Assembly (NCBI GenBank): GCA_026709725.1
Contig: JAPOSK010000057.1
Span: 1 to 10,331, forward strand
Reading direction: 5' to 3'
Length of the DNA: 10,331 bases
DNA from: Paracoccaceae bacterium
Lineage (GTDB): Bacteria > Pseudomonadota > Alphaproteobacteria > Rhodobacterales > Rhodobacteraceae
How positions within the stretch are numbered: position 1 is the stretch's first letter; every line of letters begins with the position of its first letter. The translations under genes were made by a program, and so were the position numbers. Below, one piece after another: positions 1 to 5,649 of the stretch. The notes beneath the pieces were generated by a model. It was not told the origin of the DNA and did not search any database. It saw only the letters and a list, made by a program, of their open reading frames with translations.

Positions 1-1
1 C

Positions 2-91
2 GTCAGCCTTGCCATCCTGCCGGTACTGATCGTTTTTGCATTGATCGGTCGGTGGTTCGTGACAGGGCTGACCGAAGGAGCGATCAAATGA
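2..91 (+). CDS. Sugar ABC transporter permease, C-terminal end only (partial)
   Basis: Only the last 29 codons are in the window, ending in TGA. The visible residues are a hydrophobic stretch ([17 protein letters not shown]) followed by [11 protein letters not shown]. This matches the usual end of MalG/UgpE-type inner-membrane permeases: last transmembrane helix, then a short tail of the form F-V-x-G-L-T-x-G-A-x-K. The reading frame enters from the left edge. The ATPase gene starts 22 bases after the stop, so the two are almost certainly co-transcribed parts of one binding-protein-dependent sugar importer. The family call rests on the short tail and the neighbouring ATPase. The substrate cannot be read from this fragment. 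Confidence 0.75.
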   Translation, partial: VSLAILPVLIVFALIGRWFVTGLTEGAIK

Positions 92-113
92 AGCGTGTCT
101 GCGAGTCTGTCTG

Positions 114-1217
114 ATGACCGTTACCGAGCTGAAAAATATCAGCAAGTCTTTCGGTTCGGTCCGGGTTATCGAACCCATGGACCTCAAAATCAAACGCGGA
201 GATCTTATGGTGGTCGTTGGACCATCGGGCTGTGGCAAATCGACCCTTTTGCGCATGATTGCCGGCCTCGAGCAAGCATCAAGCGGCTCAATCCATATTG
301 ATGGTGTCGACGTGACCAGTAAGGAACCATCGGAGCGCGGTGTTACGATGGTGTTTCAAAACTACGCCCTTTACCCGCATATGTCAGTCCGTCAAAACAT
401 GGCTTTCGGCCTGGAAATGGGGCGAATGCCGAAGCGTGAGCGGGAGGCAGTTATCCGCAAGGCCGCCGCCACCCTTCAACTTGAGGAGTTTCTCGACCGG
501 AAACCGCGACAGCTGTCGGGAGGACAGCGCCAACGCGTTGCAATCGGTCGCGCGATCGTCCGCTCCCCCAAACTGTTTTTGTTTGATGAGCCGCTTTCCA
601 ATCTTGACGCGGAACTTCGCGCGCAGATGCGGCTTGAGATTACCAGGCTCCATCGCGAACTCGGAAGCACCATGATCTATGTCACGCACGATCAGGTCGA
701 AGCGATGACGCTCGCGACCCAAATCGTTGTGCTGCGGGATGGCCGAATCGAACAGACAGGGACACCCGGTGAACTCTATACGGATCCGGATACGATCTTT
801 GTGGCTGGCTTCATCGGATCTCCCCGAATGAATCTTCTGCCTGCATCCGTGACGGGGGTCGACGAACGGGGCCGGGCAATCATTGATGTGCTCCCTGCGA
901 ACATGACCGGGATCGCAGTGAACCTCCGGGAGGTCAGGACAGATCTGCCGCAGGATGTCGTCCTTGGTGTGCGTCCAGAGGATCTGATCCTTTCCGAGGA
1001 TCACGATGTGGAGAGAGAAGGGAAGGATCTGTGGTTGACCTGTGAAATCATTGAAGATCTCGGGAGCAGTGTCTTTCTCTACAATTCACTCAATCGGGAG
1101 GATGCGATCGTGGCGGCGCTTCCCCGCGGCAGGAAACCAGGCCATGGCAGCATCGTGCCCTACCGCATCGCACCAGATGGAGCCTACCTCTTTGACCGGG
1201 ACGGGCGGCGGCTTTGA
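114..1217 (+). CDS. Sugar ABC transporter ATP-binding protein (UgpC/MalK/MsmX family)
   Basis: This 367-residue cytoplasmic ATPase powers a carbohydrate importer. All nucleotide-binding motifs are intact: Walker [10 protein letters not shown] at 36-44, Q-loop Gln82 ([10 protein letters not shown]), signature [14 protein letters not shown] from 134, Walker B LFLFDEP at 154-160 with catalytic Glu159, D-loop SNLD at 162-165, and switch His192 (THDQVEA). Residues from about 236 form the MalK-type C-terminal regulatory (TOBE/OB) domain, including the typical GVRPEDL motif. Length is normal for the family. The ATG at 114 lacks a strong Shine-Dalgarno sequence, but no better in-frame start lies between it and the permease stop at 91, so translation may be coupled. 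nagA follows after 155 bases, which suggests an amino sugar or chitooligosaccharide as substrate. That is inference from context, because family members transport many sugars and glycerol-3-phosphate. Confidence 0.93.
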   Translation: MTVTELKNISKSFGSVRVIEPMDLKIKRGDLMVVVGPSGCGKSTLLRMIAGLEQASSGSIHIDGVDVTSKEPSERGVTMVFQNYALYPHMSVRQNMAFGLEMGRMPKREREAVIRKAAATLQLEEFLDRKPRQLSGGQRQRVAIGRAIVRSPKLFLFDEPLSNLDAELRAQMRLEITRLHRELGSTMIYVTHDQVEAMTLATQIVVLRDGRIEQTGTPGELYTDPDTIFVAGFIGSPRMNLLPASVTGVDERGRAIIDVLPANMTGIAVNLREVRTDLPQDVVLGVRPEDLILSEDHDVEREGKDLWLTCEIIEDLGSSVFLYNSLNREDAIVAALPRGRKPGHGSIVPYRIAPDGAYLFDRDGRRL

Positions 1218-1230
1218 TGTGCGAGAGAGA

Positions 1231-1260
1231 TTGACTCTTGCTGTGAACAGGCATTGTAAA
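1231..1260 (+). promoter_or_regulatory. Possible sigma70-type promoter upstream of nagA
   Basis: TTGACT at 1231-1236 and TGTAAA at 1255-1260 are separated by 18 bases, in the 155-base gap between the ABC ATPase gene and nagA. The -35 box is good for an alphaproteobacterial housekeeping promoter. The -10 box is poor and the spacer slightly long. If real, it would let nagA be expressed apart from the transporter genes. Matches of this quality occur by chance. Confidence 0.25.
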
Positions 1261-1372
1261 GATTCTGATCGTGCCCAATGTTCCACAGAATGCAACAGAA
1301 CACCGGGTCCGATTGCAAAGGCAACTGCTGACATGAAACATCCAGACCCCGACTCCCGGAGCAGAATCACAG

Positions 1373-2551
1373 ATGTGTGGAACCATGATTGACCGTGGCC
1401 AGCACATCCGTACGGTGCATGCACGGACTCTCTATGATGGCGAGAGCATTGCACCGCTTGCCGACCAGGTTGTCACGATTGAGAACGGTTTCATAGCAGG
1501 CATTCAACCATACGCTGATGCAACGATGGCTATGGACGATGCCATCACTGTCGATATTCTGGCACCGGGTTTCATTGATATGCAGATCAACGGTGCCGGC
1601 GGCATCCAATTCAATGAGCAGCCCACAATTGAAGCGATGGCCGGCATCGCGGCCGGTGCCCGCCAGGGCGGTACGGCGCATCTTCTGCCAACCTTTATCA
1701 CCGCGCCGGACATAGATTATCGGGCCGCGATAGACGCAGCCAATGCAGCTGTCGCATCCGACATTCCCGGTATCCTCGGCGTTCATCTTGAAGGCCCGTT
1801 CCTGTCAAAGGAAAAGCCGGGAATCCACCCATCCGCATATATTCGGCCCATGACTCGTGACGATGTGAATGCCGTCTGTCAGGCCAAGGGCACTGCTCTG
1901 CTGACGCTTGCTCCGGAAGAACAGAATTCGGCTCTTATGCGGGAGCTCCGTGATCGGGGCGTGCATCTCTTCGCAGGTCATTCGAATGCAACCGCGGAGC
2001 AGATGCAATCCGGGATAGAGGCAGGAATCAGGGGGGTGACCCATCTCTTCAATTCCCATTCCCCGATATTGGCGCGGGACCCCGGCATCGTTGGCGCAGC
2101 ACTGATGAATCAGAACCTGCACGCGGGAATCATCGCCGATGGCATTCATGTGCATCCACAGAATCTTGCCATGGCTGCCCGGCTGATGGGTTCTCGGCTT
2201 TGTCTTGTAACGGATGCGATGAAGACAATCGCCAGCACTGTCACCACATTTGATCTCTACGGCACACCGATTACGCTGAACAACGACAGGCTTACCGGAC
2301 CGGACGGGACATTGGCTGGCGCCCATTTGTCTATGGATCAAGCTGTTCGCAATGCCATTGTGATGCTGGACTGTGCACCCGCCATCGCTCTGGCAATGGC
2401 GAGCACAAACCCTGCCCGCGCCCTTGATCTCGACAATTGTCTGGGCAGGATAAAACCGAACTATTGCGCCAGTTTCACATGCCTTTCGGGAGATTTCCAA
2501 CCAGTCAGCACAATCGTCAAAGGCAGGCTGTTCGCAGGCTCGGCTCCCTGA
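1373..2551 (+). CDS. nagA: N-acetylglucosamine-6-phosphate deacetylase
   Basis: NagA (amidohydrolase superfamily, cytoplasmic) hydrolyses GlcNAc-6-phosphate to glucosamine-6-phosphate and acetate. It is 392 residues, normal for the family. Visible motifs in order: PGFIDMQINGAGG (65-77), GVHLEGPFL (136-144, metal ligand Glu140), AGHSNATAEQ (metal ligand His203), THLFNSHSP (metal ligand His224, substrate-binding Asn227), ADGIHVHP (His259) and VTDAM (catalytic Asp281). The first motif reads D-M-Q, like the E. coli enzyme (D-V-Q), and not the H-x-H of the two-metal Bacillus type, so a mononuclear site is expected. I chose the ATG at 1373 because GGAG at 1358-1361 lies 11 bases upstream; the ATG at 1385 is the alternative. 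It follows a sugar ABC transporter on the same strand, which fits scavenging of GlcNAc or chitin fragments. No nagB or kinase is in the window. Confidence 0.94.
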   Translation: MCGTMIDRGQHIRTVHARTLYDGESIAPLADQVVTIENGFIAGIQPYADATMAMDDAITVDILAPGFIDMQINGAGGIQFNEQPTIEAMAGIAAGARQGGTAHLLPTFITAPDIDYRAAIDAANAAVASDIPGILGVHLEGPFLSKEKPGIHPSAYIRPMTRDDVNAVCQAKGTALLTLAPEEQNSALMRELRDRGVHLFAGHSNATAEQMQSGIEAGIRGVTHLFNSHSPILARDPGIVGAALMNQNLHAGIIADGIHVHPQNLAMAARLMGSRLCLVTDAMKTIASTVTTFDLYGTPITLNNDRLTGPDGTLAGAHLSMDQAVRNAIVMLDCAPAIALAMASTNPARALDLDNCLGRIKPNYCASFTCLSGDFQPVSTIVKGRLFAGSAP

Positions 2552-2800
2552 ATGGTTTGTTTGTGGTGCCACGACACCGCATGATGCGATTGCCTCCAAC
2601 AATCCGCCCCGACCGGTTCAATAATGGTATGTGAACGGATCATCACGCCAGGTTGGCAGAAGGGTTTCTCCCCAAATCAGCACACAGTGATTTTCACGCA
2701 GGTCAAGGTGCGGCAGTGTGCGCATGGGCACCCAATTTTCCACTGGCAAGACCACAGCCTGCAACCCGAGGGACACCGCACCCCTCCCACCAATCCGGGC
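2552..2800. other. Gene-poor stretch downstream of nagA
   Basis: These 249 bases separate nagA from the decayed minus-strand copy at 2801-2973. No recognised gene, RNA or clear terminator hairpin with a T-run is visible on either strand. The only coding candidate is the short minus-strand ORF listed at 2618-2776. Plus-strand frames here lack a credible ribosome binding site and family motifs. Confidence 0.5.
2618..2776 (-). CDS. Possible short ORF or gene remnant, not recognised
   Basis: Reading on the minus strand, an open frame from GTG (2774-2776) to TGA (2618-2620) encodes 52 residues. An internal ATG at 2723-2725 would give 35 residues. The translation has a protein-like composition: hydrophobic start (LGLQAVVLPVENW), then RTLPHLDLRENHCVLIWGE, then LLPTWRDDPFTYHY. 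It lies directly after, and in the same frame as, the end of the decayed coiled-coil copy, so it could be the tail of an older larger gene. I recognise no family, and no strong Shine-Dalgarno sequence precedes either start. It may be chance. Confidence 0.2.
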   Translation of the reverse strand: MSLGLQAVVLPVENWVPMRTLPHLDLRENHCVLIWGETLLPTWRDDPFTYHY

Positions 2801-2973
2801 TTACCTGAAAGCGATTGCCCTCAAGATGATCTGGGTCAGGATGGGACAGCAGGAAACGGACGATGATGCCGACAACCGGATCCCGCGTCTGGTGGCCTCC
2901 GTGTCGCGCTTGGCCAGATCTTCCGCCAAAACCGGGCGATGTCAGTGCGGGACTCCACCGGCATGGCCATCAT
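2801..2973 (-). pseudogene. Decayed partial tandem copy of the coiled-coil/membrane-anchor gene
   Basis: Read on the minus strand, this segment starts 9 bases after the stop of the intact gene at 2983-3312 and repeats its pattern in degraded form. MAMPVESRTDIARF resembles intact EAMESRIDASLARL. After a frame change near 2927, EDLAKRDTEATRRG resembles intact EDMARRDTEAARRD. The tail LTQIILRAIAFR then stop resembles TTLIIGAIAVLP then stop. From the RRD/RRG point both tails are 28 codons long including the stop. The central part of the membrane helix is not recognisable (SASSSVSCC in its place), and most of the coiled-coil repeats are missing. I infer a tandem duplication followed by decay. The homology is read by eye, and the middle of the alignment is weak. 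Confidence 0.5.
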
Positions 2974-2982
2974 GCACTCTGC

Positions 2983-3312
2983 CTACGGGAGAACGGCGAT
3001 GGCACCGATGATCAGCGTTGTCATGGCGACGACCAGGGCGATGTGCCACTGGATGTTGGCCTTGTCGCGTCTGGCCGCCTCGGTGTCGCGTCTGGCCATG
3101 TCCTCGCGCAGCCGGGCCAGACTGGCATCCACGCCTGTCTCCAACCGGGCCAGGCTGGCATCCACGCCCCCCAATCTGGCATCCACGCCTGTCTCCAACC
3201 GGGCCAGGCTGGCATCAATCCGTGATTCCATGGCTTCGTTCTCCCCGCGGATGGCCCTGATGTCGCCTTTCAGCTCGGCGAGCTCAAGTCTGGTGTCGTA
3301 ATCGTCATTCAT
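2983..3312 (-). CDS. Small coiled-coil protein with C-terminal membrane anchor
   Basis: This 109-residue protein has three visible parts: a charged N-terminus (1-30, MNDDYDTRLELAELKGDIRA), a repetitive predicted coiled coil (31-85), and one hydrophobic segment at the very C-terminus (about 90-108, IALVVAMTTLIIGAIAVLP). The coil is built of units beginning I/V-D-A: IDASLARLETG, VDARLGG, VDASLARLETG, VDASLARLRED. A tail-anchored membrane protein with a cytoplasmic coil is the natural reading. The ARRDTEAARRDK stretch before the helix resembles small DUF1640-like alphaproteobacterial proteins, but I cannot assign a family firmly or a function. I chose the ATG at 3310-3312 because a good promoter sits just upstream. 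A GTG at 3384 in the same frame would add 24 unlikely residues across that promoter. No Shine-Dalgarno sequence is present. A decayed copy follows it directly. Confidence 0.7.
   Translation of the reverse strand: MNDDYDTRLELAELKGDIRAIRGENEAMESRIDASLARLETGVDARLGGVDASLARLETGVDASLARLREDMARRDTEAARRDKANIQWHIALVVAMTTLIIGAIAVLP
3122..3216. repeat. Exact 41-bp direct repeat, two copies 54 bases apart
   Basis: Positions 3122-3162 and 3176-3216 are identical over 41 bases and are separated by 13 bases. They lie inside the coiled-coil gene, and the 54-base offset equals 18 codons, so the duplication keeps the frame. It creates the repeated DASLARLETGVDA block at residues 33-45 and 51-63. Identity at every base, including third codon positions, points to a recent duplication or ongoing homogenisation. 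Confidence 0.9.
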
Positions 3313-3318
3313 GCCGGA

Positions 3319-3347
3319 TATATAGTCCCCGCCCGGGTTCCGGTCAA
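3319..3347 (-). promoter_or_regulatory. Sigma70-type promoter, predicted to give a leaderless mRNA
   Basis: On the minus strand, TTGACC (3342-3347) and TATATA (3319-3324) are separated by exactly 17 bases, close to the housekeeping consensus. Only 6 bases (3313-3318) lie between the -10 box and the ATG at 3310-3312. Transcription normally starts about 7 bases after the -10 box, so the first transcribed base should be at or beside the A of the ATG. The absence of a Shine-Dalgarno sequence agrees with a leaderless transcript. Confidence 0.6.
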
Positions 3348-3523
3348 GGTGCTGTTGCGACCGGCGGCTGCAGGAAACGGTCACCGGTCTTCACGCGTTG
3401 GCCTTTCGCGATGGTGTTGTGCTGCACGATCACGGGTCCGCGGGCTGCAAATGGGAATGTCCCGGGTGATTTTGAAACTCTGAACAGGATGACATTGGAC
3501 CAATCCTCAATGGCATGCCTCAT
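3344..3523 (-). CDS. Doubtful short ORF, not recognised
   Basis: On the minus strand an ATG at 3521-3523 opens a 59-codon frame beginning MRHAIEDWSNVILFRVSKS and including GPVIVQHNTIAKGQRVKTGD. A TTG at 3535 would add four residues. The composition is plausible for protein, and it runs in the same direction as the coiled-coil gene, overlapping its -35 region. I see no clear ribosome binding site or known motif. It could be the remnant of a longer gene or a chance frame. Confidence 0.2.
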   Translation of the reverse strand: MRHAIEDWSNVILFRVSKSPGTFPFAARGPVIVQHNTIAKGQRVKTGDRFLQPPVATAP

Positions 3524-3744
3524 GGCGGCAGACAACCGGTGCGGCCAATTTGGAAATGACGGGCGGGGGCGGACTCCGAAATATGGCTGGAATTCAAAAT
3601 ACCCGGTTCTGGCTGGAGCCGTCTTGCCGGGACGCAGTTAATGGTGTCATGGGGATGAATCTTTGTTATAGGTACTGGGTCAGGGCTCCATGACAGGTCA
3701 GCGGCCTGCTGCAGAGCCGGGGTGGCAAATGGAGACGCTGAGTT

Positions 3745-4782
3745 ATGTATATCGGTTATGGCGCAAATCCCAAACTGATCACCGGCAATGCCAATCCCGG
3801 CCTTTCCAGCGAAATCATCAAGTATATCTCGATCCTGCGCGGGCAGGAGGAAAAACTGGTCAACAGTCGTGTCGAACGATTCAATGACGAGGAGGTCTAT
3901 GTCGAGGTCTATGAGAATGTTCGCGGCGAAGACATGTACATCATCCAGTCCAGCTCAAAACCGGCCAACGACAACTTGATGGAAATCCTGATTATCGCTG
4001 ACACACTGCGGCGCTCCTCAGCTGCGCGGATCACGGCGGTAATGCCCTATTTTGGTTATGCGCGGCAGGATCGTCGGACCCGTGCCCGGACACCGATTTC
4101 GGCCAAACTGGTGGCCAATCTGATTGCCGGAGCCGGGATAGACCGGGTCCTGACAATGGATCTGCATTCATCACAAATTCAGGGATTCTTTGATATCCCG
4201 GTGGATAACCTCTTTGCATCACCGCTCTTTGAGCTCGACATCAAGGAGGTTTTCAGGGACCGGCTTGAGAATCTCGTGATCGTCTCCCCGGATGTGGGCG
4301 GTGTCACCCGGGCACGTGAACTGGCCAAACGGATTGATGTTGATCTGGCTGTCATTGACAAGCGCCGGGACAGACCCGGTGAAATCGCCGAGATCAGCAT
4401 CATCGGTAATGTCAAGGGACGTATCTGCATTCTGGTGGACGATATGTGTGACACGGCAGGAACGCTCTGTCTTGGAGCAGAACATCTGATGGAAGAGGGC
4501 GCAACCAATGTCCATGCATATGTAACACATGGCGTCCTCTCACACCCGGCCAGAATGCGCATTGAGGAGTCGGTGCTGGATAATCTTGTTCTGACCGATT
4601 CAATTGAGATTGACCCGGCGTTGCGCAGGTCCTCGAAATACCGGATTCTCTCTGCAGCACCCCTCCTGGCAAGGGCAATCATCAACATCTCAAAGGGGTC
4701 CTCTGTATCAAGTCTTTTTGATGCCAAGAATCTGGAGTGGTTCCGGGGAAACCGGGAGCTGCCACTGATGGATGCAATGTAA
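3745..4782 (+). CDS. prs: Ribose-phosphate pyrophosphokinase (PRPP synthetase)
   Basis: Prs makes phosphoribosyl pyrophosphate from ribose-5-phosphate and ATP, the cytoplasmic precursor for purine, pyrimidine, histidine, tryptophan and NAD synthesis. At 345 residues it is longer than the usual 310-320. Visible motifs: PANDNLMEILIIADTLRRSS (73-92), PYFGYARQDRR (101-111, ATP site), TPISAKLVANL (117-127), DLHSSQIQGFFDIPVDNL (139-156, His141), DKRR (205-208, catalytic-loop Lys206 and Arg208) and the PRPP-binding loop VDDMCDTAGT (231-240). The extra length comes from about 10 residues before LITGNANPGL and about 20 after the usual VSSLF end (tail rich in charged residues, ending PLMDAM). GGAG at 3731-3734 supports the ATG at 3745. 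The SDR gene follows after 38 bases, probably in the same transcript. Confidence 0.94.
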   Translation: MYIGYGANPKLITGNANPGLSSEIIKYISILRGQEEKLVNSRVERFNDEEVYVEVYENVRGEDMYIIQSSSKPANDNLMEILIIADTLRRSSAARITAVMPYFGYARQDRRTRARTPISAKLVANLIAGAGIDRVLTMDLHSSQIQGFFDIPVDNLFASPLFELDIKEVFRDRLENLVIVSPDVGGVTRARELAKRIDVDLAVIDKRRDRPGEIAEISIIGNVKGRICILVDDMCDTAGTLCLGAEHLMEEGATNVHAYVTHGVLSHPARMRIEESVLDNLVLTDSIEIDPALRRSSKYRILSAAPLLARAIINISKGSSVSSLFDAKNLEWFRGNRELPLMDAM

Positions 4783-4820
4783 TCCGGGCAACGCTGCAGG
4801 CCTGCCGGGGAGAGTGTCAA

Positions 4821-5630
4821 ATGAAGCGCTACCATCGCATTCTGCTGACCGGGGCGGCCGGTCGGCTTGGACGTGAGTTACGAAAAAGCCTGGGCACTGT
4901 CGCCGAAACGGTCCGGATTACAGATTGTGAGGCGATGGAAGATCTCCGTCCGCATGAAGAAGCCGTCGTATGTGATCTCGGTGAGCGGCAAGCCATTCTC
5001 GATCTGACACGTGATGTGGATGCGATTGTTCATTTTGGCGGAATCGCCTGCGAGGGCACTTTCGATGCGATTCTCAGATCAAACATTATCGGATCCTACA
5101 ATGTCTACGAAGGAGCCCGTCAGAACGGAATCTCACGCATTGTTTTTGCGTCTTCCGTGCATGCCATCGGCTTCTGGGGGCTGGAGGATCATATTGATGC
5201 CGACAGCCCCGTGCGGCCCGACTCGCTTTATGGTGTTGCCAAGACTTACGTGGAGAGTCTCAGTCGCCTCTATTGGGACAAGTTCGGAATCGAGTCGCTG
5301 TGTCTGAGAATCTTTTCGTCATTTGAGGAACCTGCCGACCGTCGAATGCTCTGGAGCTGGCTGTCCTATGACGATTGCGCTGACTATGTCCGGCAGGGAC
5401 TTCTTGCACCACGGGTCGGCCATACGATTGCCTTTGGCATCTCAAAGAATGCCGTGCGCCCGGTCGACAACAGCAAGGCGGGCCATATTGGCTGGACACC
5501 GCGTGATTCAAGCGAGCCCTATCGGCGAGCGGTTGAGAACACCTGTCCGCCTCCGGATCCCAACTCGGTGGGGGCACGAACGCTTGGGGGATGGTTCTGT
5601 GAACTCGGCCATCCTGATGATACGCCATAG
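4821..5630 (+). CDS. udh: NAD-dependent SDR, uronate dehydrogenase-like
   Basis: This 269-residue cytoplasmic protein is an extended-type SDR close to Agrobacterium uronate dehydrogenase, which oxidises D-galacturonate or D-glucuronate to the aldarolactone using NAD. Visible features: Rossmann motif GAAGRLG (11-17), a cofactor-loop Asp52, IVHFGGI (69-75), NIIGSYNVYEGAR (88-100), SS at 111-112 in VFASSVHAIGF, and the catalytic YGVAK with Tyr137 and Lys141. RMLWSWLSYDD (175-185), DNSKAGHIGW (216-225) and PPPDP near the end also match the Udh pattern as I recall it (about 265 residues). I chose the ATG at 4821 because GGGGAG at 4807-4812 lies 8 bases upstream; an upstream in-frame start at 4737 would overlap prs. 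Whether it acts on uronates is inference. Related SDRs act on other sugars, and no other uronate gene is in the window. Confidence 0.75.
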   Translation: MKRYHRILLTGAAGRLGRELRKSLGTVAETVRITDCEAMEDLRPHEEAVVCDLGERQAILDLTRDVDAIVHFGGIACEGTFDAILRSNIIGSYNVYEGARQNGISRIVFASSVHAIGFWGLEDHIDADSPVRPDSLYGVAKTYVESLSRLYWDKFGIESLCLRIFSSFEEPADRRMLWSWLSYDDCADYVRQGLLAPRVGHTIAFGISKNAVRPVDNSKAGHIGWTPRDSSEPYRRAVENTCPPPDPNSVGARTLGGWFCELGHPDDTP

Positions 5631-5649
5631 ACAGGCTCCCGGGACAGGC

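Larger units (their letters stand above)
3313..3744. other. Intergenic stretch between two divergent genes
   Basis: This 432-base region separates the minus-strand coiled-coil gene from plus-strand prs. It contains the promoter of the coiled-coil gene (3319-3347) and one doubtful minus-strand ORF (3344-3523). The part nearest prs (3536-3744) shows GGAG at 3731-3734 as the likely prs ribosome binding site, 10 bases from the ATG. An AT-rich TTATAG at 3666-3671 could be a -10 box but has no convincing -35 partner. I see no tRNA, riboswitch or terminator. Confidence 0.5.

Noticed and set aside
88..114. Eight-codon ATG-to-TGA frame overlapping the permease stop and the ATPase start
   Set aside because: Too short to judge as a leader peptide and without a strong ribosome binding site; probably incidental.
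384..1004. Long minus-strand open frame (206 codons) opposite the ABC ATPase gene
   Set aside because: It lies wholly within a gene with full family motifs on the other strand and shows no motif or ribosome binding site of its own.
1042..1392. Plus-strand frame crossing the ABC ATPase end and the nagA start
   Set aside because: Most of it is an out-of-frame shadow of the ATPase gene. The last 19 codons from an ATG at 1333 overlap the nagA start and show no leader-peptide feature.
3122..3216. Possible CRISPR-like repeat-spacer pattern
   Set aside because: Only two copies, a 13-base spacer, and the repeat lies in frame inside a coiled-coil coding sequence.
4796..4805. Perfect 10-base palindrome GCAGGCCTGC between prs and the SDR gene
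   Set aside because: No loop or T-run for a terminator, and it immediately precedes the SDR ribosome binding site; likely chance in GC-rich sequence.
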